Shown: in pieces, positions 54,660 to 63,856 of the stretch
Position numbering within the stretch: the first letter of the stretch is position 1
How the letters are laid out: every line of letters begins with the position of its first letter
Made by a program: the position numbers and the translations under genes
Notes under the pieces: model-generated
Databases searched by the model: none
What the model saw: only the letters and a program-made list of their open reading frames with translations
Told to the model about the DNA's origin: nothing
NCBI GenBank assembly: GCA_040216735.1
Contig: JAVJOO010000002.1
Location: forward strand, 1,205,118 to 1,269,117
Length of the DNA: 64,000 nucleotides
From: Alphaproteobacteria bacterium
GTDB taxonomy: Bacteria > Pseudomonadota > Alphaproteobacteria > SHVP01
Direction: 5' to 3'

Positions 54660-55793
54660 GTGAAACTGCTCCATTTAGCCAACTCTCTCAGCACGAATAT
54701 CGGAAACGGGGCGCTGATTCTCGGCACCGAAAGAGTGCTCGACGAGGATCTGGGTCCTATTGAATGGCTCCGAGAGCCCTGGGATGACTACACGTTCGAG
54801 AGGCGGAAGTTCGATGACACTTTCGTCGAGAAGGTAAACGCCACCGACGGCCTGCTCGTTGGAGCCGCAGTCGCAATCAATGGACGACCGTATCTCGCAA
54901 ATGGCGGCATGCGTCTCGACCTACCGCCACCCCTGTGGGCTAAAGTGCGCAAGCCGATTATCGTTTACGGAATATCCTACCGCCATTGGCCCGGCCAACC
55001 CTTCCATCATTTGGAAAAGCTGCGCGAAACAGTTCGTGTTCTGTTGGACAGGCCAGATTGTTTCTTCTCCGTCCGCAACGATGGCACCAAGCAGTGGCTC
55101 GAAGAACTGCTAGGGATTTCCGACGAGCGCATCCGGGAGGTACCTGACCCCGCAATCTATGTGCCTAAATCGCAAGTGGAAGCGGCGGAATTAGAGCCAG
55201 GCCGTCCCAACATCATCTTTGCGCCGAACGGCGAAGACTCCGACCTACGTTTTGGGAGCCGCGGCAATGCGTCCGAATATCGTCAGCGCATTCTCGGTGC
55301 AGTAGCTAGAGTCTTAACCTCTGTCGTCGAACGGACCAACGCCAATATCATTTTGGTGCCGCACTATCTCGATGATTACGGAATGATCTCGGAATTGTGG
55401 CCAATGTTGCCGCCTCGAATCGCGCATCAGAATACAGTGTCTACCGGGCTGCGCCGGATTGGTTCGACTGAAGAGTTCTACGGTCTTTATGCGGGTGCAG
55501 ACGTAGCGATCAGTATGCGAGTGCATTCAATGTCGCCATCGATCGGGCTCGGTGTGCCCATGGTCCCACTGGTGACGCAAGACCGGATGAGGGCATTCCT
55601 GAGCCGTGCCTCGCTTGAGGACTTCGTCGTCGATGCGTTTTCAGACGACTTGGAGGAACAGCTTCTATCGCTCACTCTTGGTTGCTTGGAGAAGCCAGAC
55701 TTTGTTCGTGGTCACTTCAAGCGGACGATGACGAGGTTCCGTGAGGAAAGCCGGGAATCACACCAACAAATCCGCAAGACACTGGGCGTTTAG
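54660..55793 (+). CDS. polysaccharide pyruvyl transferase family protein
   Basis: A 377-residue protein of the WcaK/CsaB/AmsJ group that attaches ketal-linked pyruvate to sugars of exopolysaccharides or cell-wall polymers. N-terminal LLHLANSLSTNIGNGALIL is the family nucleotide-site motif; the middle has FFSVRNDGTKQWLEELLG; C-terminal ISMRVHSMSPSIGLGVPMV is diagnostic (R-x-H). The GTG at 54660 fits the conserved start; a longer frame from 54609 overlaps the SDR stop. Pyruvylation would add negative charge to the polymer (inference). Confidence 0.82.
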   Translation: MKLLHLANSLSTNIGNGALILGTERVLDEDLGPIEWLREPWDDYTFERRKFDDTFVEKVNATDGLLVGAAVAINGRPYLANGGMRLDLPPPLWAKVRKPIIVYGISYRHWPGQPFHHLEKLRETVRVLLDRPDCFFSVRNDGTKQWLEELLGISDERIREVPDPAIYVPKSQVEAAELEPGRPNIIFAPNGEDSDLRFGSRGNASEYRQRILGAVARVLTSVVERTNANIILVPHYLDDYGMISELWPMLPPRIAHQNTVSTGLRRIGSTEEFYGLYAGADVAISMRVHSMSPSIGLGVPMVPLVTQDRMRAFLSRASLEDFVVDAFSDDLEEQLLSLTLGCLEKPDFVRGHFKRTMTRFREESRESHQQIRKTLGV

Positions 55794-56109
55794 TTTCCTA
55801 TTGCGTTGGCGTGCGGAGCGAGATAGATACTAGGCGCAGTAGAGCTGGTACACGGCACCCAGTTGGCGGAGCTTGCCAGTTTATCAAGAATCACCCTTTT
55901 GCATCCGGCCCCCGTACTAGCTGGTCGAGTGACGGCATAGCTGTCTTTGCAGATAATTGATTTAGAGCTGCCTAGGGGTTCGTCATTCGAGCATCTTGGA
56001 TGATTAGTCGGGCCGCCAAAACTTCTTGTCGTGGAATTCTTGGGGTAGCGGGCCTGAAAGCAATTGCACGCAATTTGGATGAGTCGGTTGCTGCCGTTAT
56101 CTGCTCGGA
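55794..56109 (+). other. 316-base gap with no convincing gene
   Basis: I see no RNA gene, terminator with T-run or long frame here. One 37-codon frame (56000-56113, starting MISRAAKTSCRG) ends just inside the next gene; it has no ribosome site and is probably chance or a remnant. Confidence 0.5.
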
Positions 56110-57525
56110 GTGATCATGTCTAGTGGAAGTGTGCCGAAGGTCATGTTTACACGGCTGGCTTTCGGAGTGTTGTCCCTAATGGTCAAAGCGGGGGCCCACA
56201 AGGCCGTTGCCGTCATTCTGTCGAAGGCAATCGTCCGCGAGTCAGGTTCCTGGAAACATGCCCAGCCGCCCCGCGTTACGCTGCTTGCGCTTTCCCCAAG
56301 GAGATTTCGCGGCGACATTGATGTTCTCCCCTCTTCTGGTGTGGTCCGCGTACTGGAGTTGCCTGAGCGCTGGCAGCAGCACATGATATCTTGGTTCTGG
56401 CCACTGGGATCGATTAGTTCGCTTGAGTCTAGCTGGGATTTTTTTTCTGATTTAGGCAGTGAACTTGAAGGATGCCGGGCACGATACAGGCGCTTCCTGA
56501 CCAAGCTTGTCGCTGAACTTTTTGACCGGTTGAACATCGATGGGGTCGTTAGTGCTGCGGTCTGGTACGTCCAGGATTTGGACTGGGGTATTGCGGCAGA
56601 AGCAAACGGTCGAGCATACATCGTCCTTCAAGCTGAAAATCTTGCCACGGCACCTGGGCATGTAAAACGGTTGGAACACAACGCCCGGCGCATCGGAAAA
56701 TTCCAGGGTAGCTATATCATCACCCACAACGAGGTGAGCCGCGGTGCATTTGTTCGCGGAGGACTGATCGCCCCCGATCGCATCGTTGCAGCGGGGGCGC
56801 TGCGAATGGATGGGTACTTAAAAAAAATCGAGCGCGGCATTCAGCGCTCAGGCCAGCGAAAACGTGTGGTTCTTTTTTCGTTTCATCGAATGGCGGGGCT
56901 ATGGGGACTCTCGAAGGTCAATTGGCCAAAGGATCCGAGTGTTGGCCTTACGTGTTTTTTCGAGCAAGTGCATCGCGTGATTGCGCGGTTGGCCACGGAG
57001 CTTCCCAGCGTCGACTTTGTTATCAAACCGAAGTGGGGTGGGCAGTGGATTGATGAAATACAAAAGGTCCTCGAAAAAGACGGCATTTCGTTGGATTCAC
57101 AACCCAATCTGACTGTTTCGGAGGCGCTTGAGCCTCACTCGCTGATTCTGGACTCGGATGTCGTGATCGGTTTTGGCTCAACGACCCTTCTTGAGGCGAG
57201 TATCGCAGGTAAGCCGACGATAATGCCGGTATTCGAGGAGGCCTCCCGGGAGGAATACAAGGACTATTTGCACTTCAGCGACTCATTGGACATGTTTCTA
57301 GTACCTCGAAGTGAGGACGCTCTGCGTCGCGAAATTGTCAGGTGCCTCGAAAACCCGGTCATTGACGAAACGAGATATGCCTTAAGTAAGGCGGCTTTCG
57401 AGAGCCATGTTTCCAGCGCTTCTGGAGGGGTGCTTGAGAGGTACATCTCTAGACTGGAAGCGATCGTTGTAGAGCGGCGGCAACTGATTATCGACAACAA
57501 CATTTCCCAAAGAAAAACCGGATAG
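56110..57525 (+). CDS. GT-B-like surface carbohydrate biosynthesis protein
   Basis: A 471-residue soluble protein. The C-terminal half carries SLILDSDVVIGFGSTTLLEASIAGKPTIMPVFEE-type sequence (DSDVVIGFGSTTLLEASIAG), the nucleotide-phosphate-binding segment shared by CDP-glycerol glycerophosphotransferase-like and related GT-B proteins; VDFVIKPKWGGQWIDE precedes it. The N-terminal 150 residues are not recognised. It may transfer a sugar or glycerol phosphate to the glycan; activity unproven. GTG 56110 or ATG 56116 could be the start. It precedes the radical SAM gene by 26 bases. Confidence 0.6.
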   Translation: MIMSSGSVPKVMFTRLAFGVLSLMVKAGAHKAVAVILSKAIVRESGSWKHAQPPRVTLLALSPRRFRGDIDVLPSSGVVRVLELPERWQQHMISWFWPLGSISSLESSWDFFSDLGSELEGCRARYRRFLTKLVAELFDRLNIDGVVSAAVWYVQDLDWGIAAEANGRAYIVLQAENLATAPGHVKRLEHNARRIGKFQGSYIITHNEVSRGAFVRGGLIAPDRIVAAGALRMDGYLKKIERGIQRSGQRKRVVLFSFHRMAGLWGLSKVNWPKDPSVGLTCFFEQVHRVIARLATELPSVDFVIKPKWGGQWIDEIQKVLEKDGISLDSQPNLTVSEALEPHSLILDSDVVIGFGSTTLLEASIAGKPTIMPVFEEASREEYKDYLHFSDSLDMFLVPRSEDALRREIVRCLENPVIDETRYALSKAAFESHVSSASGGVLERYISRLEAIVVERRQLIIDNNISQRKTG

Positions 57526-57551
57526 CGTCCAGCGAGAAAGAGAGAGACCAA

Positions 57552-58478
57552 ATGAATGTAATGGTTCACCCAAGTACACCGAGCGCACAGGGTTTGGAGG
57601 CTGCTCTTAAGCGTGTTGACAGTCGTTCATTGCCTGACGTTGTAAATGCTGAACTGACAAACAACTGCAACCTAATGTGCGCCAAATGTCCGACCTATGA
57701 AGCTGGCCGAGGGCGCGGCTACATGTCTAGGGACCGTTTTGTTAAGATTCTGGAAGACATTCGTCTTGGACGGGACCAAGTGGCGAGCATGGGGCTTAGC
57801 GGTGGCGGTGAAGCCATTCTTCATCCAGAAGTTTTCGATTTTATTGCACTGGCGCGCGACGTTCCAAACTTGGCTGGTGTCCATGCAGCAACGAATGCGC
57901 TGGGGTTGACGCCCGAGGCGGGGCGGTCGCTCTTAGAGGCAGGGCTAACAAGCTTGAAAATCAGTTTGGACACAAACGACCCGAAGCTCTTCCTGCGCTA
58001 CAACCGCGTTGATGGCTATGAGCAAGTTGTCGAGAACATCAGCCGCTTCTTCGAGATTAGAAAGGCCGGAGACTATCAGTGCCGCGCGGAACTGAAGGTT
58101 ACCTTATACAAGAAGGACGAGGCCTTTATGCGTGAAATGCGCGAGAAATGGGAGCCAATCGTTGGGACGGTTCGCTTCACCGGAATGCATAATTGGCTGG
58201 GTCTGCGCGGTGCCAATCCGAAGATGATCCGGACAACTCCGTGTCAGATTCCCTGGAACGAGGTGCAGATATTGTGGGACGGTCAGATTACCCTTTGCTG
58301 CTTTGACACAATGGAGGGTTTCATCAACATGGGGAATGTCGACGATATCTCGCTGACCGATTACTGGAAGACCAGCGAAACCATGCGCTCATTGAGGCGC
58401 GCTCAGCTGACATCTGACTTCAAGGACCATCCGGTATGCGGCAACTGTGGCGTTAACGAATACGAGCGAGATATCTAA
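57552..58478 (+). CDS. radical SAM/SPASM domain protein
   Basis: A 308-residue radical SAM enzyme. The SAM-cluster cysteines are C39, C43, C46 (LTNNCNLMCAKCPTY); GGGEAILHP is the glycine-rich SAM loop. A C-terminal SPASM-like region has further cysteines (TTPCQIPWNEVQ, ITLCCFDTMEG, PVCGNCGVNEYE), expected to bind an auxiliary cluster. SPASM enzymes in glycan loci may epimerise, dehydrogenate or aminate sugars; here the substrate is unknown. Located between a GT-B-like gene and the NeuB-like gene, so probably part of sugar-acid formation. Confidence 0.85.
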   Translation: MNVMVHPSTPSAQGLEAALKRVDSRSLPDVVNAELTNNCNLMCAKCPTYEAGRGRGYMSRDRFVKILEDIRLGRDQVASMGLSGGGEAILHPEVFDFIALARDVPNLAGVHAATNALGLTPEAGRSLLEAGLTSLKISLDTNDPKLFLRYNRVDGYEQVVENISRFFEIRKAGDYQCRAELKVTLYKKDEAFMREMREKWEPIVGTVRFTGMHNWLGLRGANPKMIRTTPCQIPWNEVQILWDGQITLCCFDTMEGFINMGNVDDISLTDYWKTSETMRSLRRAQLTSDFKDHPVCGNCGVNEYERDI

Positions 58479-58755
58479 GGCAGGAAAGAAGTCCTTATTT
58501 CTTGGCTACCTGGAACCACCATTGGAACTCGAGGGACAGCTTCTCGAAGCTTTGGACGAACAGGTAGAACGTCACGCGCTGTCGCGCAGGTCGCCAACTT
58601 TTTGAGACGCGTATTTGGTCGATTGAAGGACGTGCCACAGAGGCCTGTCTGAAAGCGTTGGCGAAAGCGAGAATCGACGATTATCTACTTCGCAAGAGAT
58701 GGAGTTGGGGCGGGACGGAGCGCTGCAGCTTGGTGAAAACATGGAGAAACGGTGA

Positions 58756-59628
58756 ATGACTGAAGTTGTACAGATCGGAGACAGGCTGGTCGGCGACGGC
58801 CAGCCCGTCTATTTGATCGCAGAGATTGGGATAAATCACAACGGTGACATCGACCTGGCCAAGCGCCTGATCGACAAGGCTGTAGAGGCCGGTTTTGATG
58901 CAGTGAAGTTCCAGAAGCGCACGGTGGAGGTCGTTTACACAGCAGATGAGCTCGCTAAGCCTCGCGAGTCCCCGTTTGGGACTACGAATGGAGACCTAAA
59001 GCGGGCGCTCGAATTCGGCGACAAGGAGTATGCCGAAATCGACCAGTATTGCCGCGAGAAGCAAATCCAGTGGTTCGCTTCTCCATGGGATGTTGGGAGC
59101 ATTGATTTCCTCGAGAAATACGACCCACCTTGTTACAAGGTCGCGTCGGCGATGCTCACTGACGATGTGCTGCTGAAGAAGCTAAAGGAAACCGGTCGTC
59201 CCATTCTGGTATCGACCGGAATGAGTTCATCGGAGGAAATCGATCACGCCATGGATGTCCTCAAGGAAGCGCCTGTCGTGATCTTTCACTGCACTTCCAC
59301 GTATCCGAGCGACGACAAGGAACTCAATCTCTCGGTCATCGCCGCCCTACGGGAACGGCACAACGTGCCGATCGGCTATAGCGGTCATGAAGTAGGTGTT
59401 ATGCCGTCCGTGATGGCGGTTGCCGCCTATGCTGCGTGCACGGTTGAGCGTCATATAACGTTGAATCGGGCGATGTTCGGAAGCGATCAGGCCGCAAGCA
59501 TCGAACCACACGGCATGGATCAACTTGTCAAATATATCCGCATGTGGCCTACCGTAAAAGGCGATGGGGTCAAGCGAGTCTACGAAAGTGAGATTCCCAT
59601 CCGCGATAAGTTGCGCAGGGTCGGCTGA
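58756..59628 (+). CDS. neuB: NeuB-like sialic/nonulosonic acid synthase, short form
   Basis: Condenses a hexosamine-type aldose with phosphoenolpyruvate to a nonulosonic (sialic-type) acid. It has 290 residues: LIAEIGINHNGDIDLAKRLI, AVKFQKRTVEVVY, KVASAMLTDDVLL, ILVSTGMSSSEEI, FHCTSTYPS, IGYSGHEVG, and the C-terminal VERHITLNRAMFGSDQAAS. Typical NeuB has about 340-350 residues with a C-terminal SAF (antifreeze-like) domain; that domain is missing. The ATG follows GGAG. A 277-base gap before it shows no gene. Pseudaminate or legionaminate synthases are alternatives. Confidence 0.85.
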   Translation: MTEVVQIGDRLVGDGQPVYLIAEIGINHNGDIDLAKRLIDKAVEAGFDAVKFQKRTVEVVYTADELAKPRESPFGTTNGDLKRALEFGDKEYAEIDQYCREKQIQWFASPWDVGSIDFLEKYDPPCYKVASAMLTDDVLLKKLKETGRPILVSTGMSSSEEIDHAMDVLKEAPVVIFHCTSTYPSDDKELNLSVIAALRERHNVPIGYSGHEVGVMPSVMAVAAYAACTVERHITLNRAMFGSDQAASIEPHGMDQLVKYIRMWPTVKGDGVKRVYESEIPIRDKLRRVG

Positions 59629-59661
59629 TTGTTCGTTTGACCTAATGCTGGGCTCCATTCA

Positions 59662-60426
59662 GTGACCGACGTACTCGCGCTTGTACCTGCGAGGGGAGGC
59701 TCGAAGTCGATTCCACGGAAGAATCTGCTTCCGCTTGCGGGTAGGCCCCTGATCGCTCATTCGATCCAACACGGCCTTGACTGTCCCGCGATAACGCGGG
59801 TTCTGGTCACAACCGACGACGAAGAGATTGCTGAAGTGGCAAGGGCGTTCGGCGCGGAGGTTCCATTCCTCAGGCCGACCGATCTCGCGGGAGACTATTC
59901 GTTGGATGTCGAATTCCATCGCCATGCCCTGGAATGGCTTCGGGATAGTGAGGGCTACCTTCCTGATATCGTCGTTAACCTTCGTCCATCTCACCCGATG
60001 CGAAGTATCGCGACCATTTCTAGAGCCATCGAGACGTTCGGTAGCTGCCCGTCTGCGGATTCTCTTCGCTCCGTGCGGTTGGCTGATCAGACGCCTTGGA
60101 AGATGTGGACCCTTGACGAGAATGGTTTCATGACTACCGCGGGGAGGGAATTGGATGGCATCCGCGAACATTACAACATGCCCCGTCAGTTGCTGCCCGT
60201 CGCCTACTGGCAAGACGGGTACGTAGACATCGTTCGTCCCGACGTTGTACTCAACAAGGGCTCGACGACAGGAGACAGCGTCCTCGCGTTCATTATTGAC
60301 GAGCCTACGATCGACATCGACTACGCGGATCAACTGGAGGCAGCTGAATCTCGCCTTACAGGGAGTGCAGCACCGACAAGTGCACCTAGGAACCCGACGG
60401 ATGCCGGGACCCGATACCCCTCATGA
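59662..60426 (+). CDS. neuA: CMP-nonulosonate cytidylyltransferase (NeuA-like)
   Basis: Activates the 9-carbon sugar acid as a CMP-sugar. It has 254 residues. N-terminal CTP loop is LVPARGGSKSIPRKNLLPLA, with PLIAHSIQHGL, VLVTTDDEEIAEVA, FLRPTDLAGDYSLD, VVNLRPSHPMR and DIDYADQLEAAE as in NeuA/LegF/PseF. The extra tail of about 25 residues is Ser/Pro/Thr-rich and variable. The GTG start is at 59662. It overlaps the Gfo/Idh gene (ATGA). It cannot be told from sequence alone which nonulosonate is used. Confidence 0.9.
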   Translation: MTDVLALVPARGGSKSIPRKNLLPLAGRPLIAHSIQHGLDCPAITRVLVTTDDEEIAEVARAFGAEVPFLRPTDLAGDYSLDVEFHRHALEWLRDSEGYLPDIVVNLRPSHPMRSIATISRAIETFGSCPSADSLRSVRLADQTPWKMWTLDENGFMTTAGRELDGIREHYNMPRQLLPVAYWQDGYVDIVRPDVVLNKGSTTGDSVLAFIIDEPTIDIDYADQLEAAESRLTGSAAPTSAPRNPTDAGTRYPS

Positions 60427-61460
60427 AGATACTAATCTGCGGTCTTGGCTCGATCGGACAACGTCATGCCCGATTGCTGCGTCAGGTCGGTGGGAAGGGT
60501 CTCCAGCTTTCCTGCTTTCGTGCCCGGGGTCTCGACCTAGTGATTTCGGACCGACTGACGGCAGATAAGGGCGTTTCCCCCGAGAAGTTATACGGTCTAA
60601 CCCGTTTTGATGACCTCGCGTTGGCGCTGGCGGATCGCCCCGATGCCGTGTTCGTGACTAATCCTATCTCGATGCACGTCGAGACGGCACTTGCGGCCGC
60701 TCGTGCCGGCGCGCATGTCTTTGTCGAGAAGCCGCTTGGCCATAGCCGAAAAAACTTGATCGAGCTTCGCCAGGCTCTGGCGGAGCGTTCGCTTGTCGGA
60801 ATGGTCGGGTATCAACTTCGCTTTCATCCCGCGATCCAGATCATAAAGGATGAGTTGGAGAACGGTGCGATCGGACGTCTTGTTTCGGCAGAGTTCCACT
60901 TCGGGGAGTGGCTTCCAGGCATGCACCCATATGAGGACTACCGGGAGAGCCATGCTGCGCGACAGGATCAGGGCGGCGGGGTGATTTTATGCCTCAGTCA
61001 TGAGATCGACATTGCCATGTGGCTGGTCGGTCGACCGAACAGAGTGTACTGCGTCGGTGGCCATCTTTCCAACCTGGAGCTCGATGGCGTCGAAGATACC
61101 GCCGTCATCACGATGTCTTGTGACGTTGAAGGTCGAACGATACCGGTGACGGTCGGTTTGGATTTTTTGCAGAAGCCACCGCGTCGTTTCCTCCACCTCG
61201 TTGGTGAGTCGGGAGTGATTCATTGGGATTACTACGACAATTTGGTCATTGTCGAAGAGGCGGCTGGCGGGTTGAAACGGATTCACGAGTTTCCGGGCTT
61301 TGCCCGCAATGCGATGTTCGAAGCAGAGATCAGGAATTTTCTTGACGCGATTCAGGGAAGGGGCAATGTCCGGATCGCCATCGAAGATGGGATCGCGGCA
61401 ACCGAGGTTTGCCTTGCGGCGCGCGACTCGATGAATTCCGGCCGAGCTATCGATCTCTAG
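60423..61460 (+). CDS. Gfo/Idh/MocA family oxidoreductase
   Basis: NAD(P)-dependent sugar oxidoreductase of 345 residues. Rossmann motif ILICGLGSIGQRHARLLRQ at the start; VFVTNPISMHVETAL; catalytic lysine in VFVEKPLGHSRKNL; C-terminal domain with HEIDIAMWLVGRP. In the NeuB/NeuA context similar proteins oxidise or reduce a sugar nucleotide or sugar acid. The start overlaps the NeuA stop by 4 bases, and the gene is 13 bases before the DUF4910 gene, so the set is one transcription unit. Exact reaction unknown. Confidence 0.88.
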   Translation: MKILICGLGSIGQRHARLLRQVGGKGLQLSCFRARGLDLVISDRLTADKGVSPEKLYGLTRFDDLALALADRPDAVFVTNPISMHVETALAAARAGAHVFVEKPLGHSRKNLIELRQALAERSLVGMVGYQLRFHPAIQIIKDELENGAIGRLVSAEFHFGEWLPGMHPYEDYRESHAARQDQGGGVILCLSHEIDIAMWLVGRPNRVYCVGGHLSNLELDGVEDTAVITMSCDVEGRTIPVTVGLDFLQKPPRRFLHLVGESGVIHWDYYDNLVIVEEAAGGLKRIHEFPGFARNAMFEAEIRNFLDAIQGRGNVRIAIEDGIAATEVCLAARDSMNSGRAIDL

Positions 61461-61473
61461 GGCCCATACGCTC

Positions 61474-62829
61474 ATGTCTGACAAAGCGAAAAGCGGTGCG
61501 CAGTGGGCATGCCGAGAAGATATCGGCGAGGCCTTGTACGGGTTTGTCTCCACACTGTTCCCATACTGCCGGTCTTTGACCGGAAGCGGTGTTCGGCAGA
61601 CCCTCTCAGCCATAAGGGCGTTGCTGCCCGAACTCGACATCCACGAAGTGCCAAGCGGATCCAAGGCATTCGACTGGACCGTTCCGGAGGAATGGACAAT
61701 CCGGTCGGCGTGGTTGGAGAGCCCCGATGGTACGCGAGTCGTCGATTTCGAAGACTCCAATCTGTCCGTCGTGAGTTATTCCGAGCCTATTGACGCGATC
61801 ATACCGCTTGCCGAACTCCAGCCGCATCTGCACTCTCTTCCGCAACTCCCTGACGCTGTCCCCTATGTCACGTCGTACTACAAGCGGAGTTGGGGGTTTT
61901 GCATGCCGGATCGGATTCGCCGCGGACTGCCGGAGGGCGATTACCGAGCCTTCATAGACAGCTCGCTCAAGCCAGGGTCTCTTTCGTATGGGGAGTTCTA
62001 CCTACCCGGCGAGAGGCCCGAAGAGGTACTCATCTCGACCTATGTATGTCATCCTTCGATGGCCAATAACGAGCTCTCAGGGCCGGCCGTCGCCACCTAC
62101 CTGGCGCGCTGGCTTGCGACCGAGAAACGCAAATTTTCTTACCGGTTTGTCTTCGTACCCGAGACGATTGGAACGCTAGTCTATCTGAGTCGAAACCTAG
62201 ACGCGCTGAAAGCGCGCATGGTGGCAGGCTTTGTCCTAACCTGCATCGGCGACGAGGGCGATTACTCCTATCTGTCTTCTCGAGCAGAGGGCACACTAGC
62301 CGACCGGGTTGCCAGGCATGTCTTGCGCCATCATACAGACCAGCCGAAGACCTACAGCTACCTTGAGCGAGGCAGTGACGAACGGCAATACGGATTTCCG
62401 GGTATCGACCTGCCGGTTTGCTCGCTGATGCGCACGAAGTATGGCGAATATCTGGAATACCATACGTCGCTGGACGATCTTTCGTTTGTCACGCCGGCTG
62501 GACTTTCCGGCGGCTATCACCTTGCTAGGCAGTGTGTGGAATATATCGAAGCGAACGAGTTGTACGTCGCAACGACGTTGGGAGAGCCGCAGCTTTCTCG
62601 TTACGGCCTCTACCCCACGACAGGGGGGAGAAAGGCCAGTGATGAGGCGCGCCTGACCCTGAACGTGCTCGCCTATGCAGACGGTAGAAACGATTTGTTG
62701 GCGATCGCCGACCGCCTCCAACAACCAATGGCCGATGTTGTAGCGGCAGCTGCCGCGTTGAAGAACGCGGGACTAATTGACACACGGGGTTCCCGCACGA
62801 CAAGAAATAGAGATGAGCTCAGACCCTAA
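61474..62829 (+). CDS. DUF4910 aminopeptidase-like protein with C-terminal winged helix
   Basis: A 451-residue protein of the DUF4910 (M28-like zinc peptidase fold) family, often found in polysaccharide and nonulosonate loci. N-terminal FPYCRSLTGSGVRQTL is the family block; probable metal and active-site residues are in STYVCHPSMANNELSGP, VPETIGTLVY, RGSDERQYGFPG and YHTSLDDLSFVTP. About the last 80 residues look like a winged-helix unit (VLAYADGRNDLLAIADRLQQ). Peptidase activity is suggested by fold only; it might hydrolyse an amide on an amino sugar. It overlaps the next gene by 17 bases. Confidence 0.8.
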   Translation: MSDKAKSGAQWACREDIGEALYGFVSTLFPYCRSLTGSGVRQTLSAIRALLPELDIHEVPSGSKAFDWTVPEEWTIRSAWLESPDGTRVVDFEDSNLSVVSYSEPIDAIIPLAELQPHLHSLPQLPDAVPYVTSYYKRSWGFCMPDRIRRGLPEGDYRAFIDSSLKPGSLSYGEFYLPGERPEEVLISTYVCHPSMANNELSGPAVATYLARWLATEKRKFSYRFVFVPETIGTLVYLSRNLDALKARMVAGFVLTCIGDEGDYSYLSSRAEGTLADRVARHVLRHHTDQPKTYSYLERGSDERQYGFPGIDLPVCSLMRTKYGEYLEYHTSLDDLSFVTPAGLSGGYHLARQCVEYIEANELYVATTLGEPQLSRYGLYPTTGGRKASDEARLTLNVLAYADGRNDLLAIADRLQQPMADVVAAAAALKNAGLIDTRGSRTTRNRDELRP

Positions 62830-63841
62830 TCGGTTCTATCAGGATGGGTACCTTGATTTATCCGGGTACTCCCTTGCGGATGCCACTTTGGGCGAAGAGT
62901 GGGATGCAGCAGTAACTTTGTCTCCGCAAGGTTCTATTTTTGCGACCTCCGCGTTTCTTGCGCCGCTGGCCGATGACGTGTCGCTCATCTATTGCCTCAA
63001 GGGCACAGAGAAAAAGGCGTGTGTCGTTGCAGCGAGCGAAGACAAGGGTAGGAAGGCGAGCCTTCCGCCTTGGTTGGTTTACGGCGGGATCATTTTCTTG
63101 CCTCACCCGCCAGCTCGAAATATGGCGCAGAACGTCTCGGAAGAATTTAGAATATCAAGTGCGCTTGTTCAGGAGTTGTCCGTTCGGTTCTCGTCCATTG
63201 AACTCGCGTTGCACCCGAGATTTGGTGATCTGCGTCCTGTGCTGTGGCACAACTACGGTCAACAGGGGGGATTTGAAATCTCGCTTCGCTACACGGCGAT
63301 GATTGAGCTTCCTGAATTTGGAGGCGCCCAGTCCGGAAGTGAACTTGAAAAAAGCCCACTCTATTTGAGGGCTAACAAGTCCCGAAGACAGGAACTCCGT
63401 TACGCCATTCGTGACAATGTCGTCACCAAGGAAGATCTGGACCTCGAACTTTTCCTTGTGCTCTACATAGATACTTTTACACGACAAGGAATCGATGAGT
63501 CAGAAGTCGACGTGTCCACTTTGAGGAATTTGTTGGCAAGTTTGGTCAAGGCCGGTGCGCTCCGAATGTATAGTAGCCGATCAGAGGCTGGAGACCTGCT
63601 CGCTTGCGCGATTTTCGCGATTTTTCGAGATGAGGCCACCTACCTCTTTGGTGCGACCAGCCGCTCTGATCGCAATGGAGCCGGCGGGACCAAGGTGATC
63701 TGGGATGCGCTCCATGATCTGTGGGCGCGTCACATTCGAACGGTAGACTTAGAAGGGGTGAATAGTCCAAAACGGGGATACTTTAAGCTTAGCTTCGGCG
63801 CCGAGCTCATTCCATATTTCAGAGTGCGCCTCGATTCCTAA
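62813..63841 (+). CDS. FemAB/GNAT-like acyltransferase
   Basis: A 342-residue protein of GNAT fold, FemAB-like arrangement. The C-terminal half has LRANKSRRQELRYAIRD, LVLYIDTFTRQGIDE, AIFAIFRDEATYLFGATSRS and the VDLEGVNSPKRGYFKLSFGA ending typical of BioF2/FemAB-type acyltransferases. These add amino acids or acyl groups to amino groups of glycans or peptides; the substrate is not known. The ATG at 62813 gives MSSDPNRFYQ and overlaps DUF4910 by 17 bases; a longer frame from 62777 is less likely. Confidence 0.75.
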   Translation: MSSDPNRFYQDGYLDLSGYSLADATLGEEWDAAVTLSPQGSIFATSAFLAPLADDVSLIYCLKGTEKKACVVAASEDKGRKASLPPWLVYGGIIFLPHPPARNMAQNVSEEFRISSALVQELSVRFSSIELALHPRFGDLRPVLWHNYGQQGGFEISLRYTAMIELPEFGGAQSGSELEKSPLYLRANKSRRQELRYAIRDNVVTKEDLDLELFLVLYIDTFTRQGIDESEVDVSTLRNLLASLVKAGALRMYSSRSEAGDLLACAIFAIFRDEATYLFGATSRSDRNGAGGTKVIWDALHDLWARHIRTVDLEGVNSPKRGYFKLSFGAELIPYFRVRLDS

Positions 63842-63856
63842 TCGAAGCTTGATGCG

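Noticed and set aside
58479-58755. Small gene between the radical SAM and NeuB genes
   Set aside because: Short frames exist (for example one starting LEPPLELEGQLLEAL), but none has a start with ribosome site or recognisable family features.
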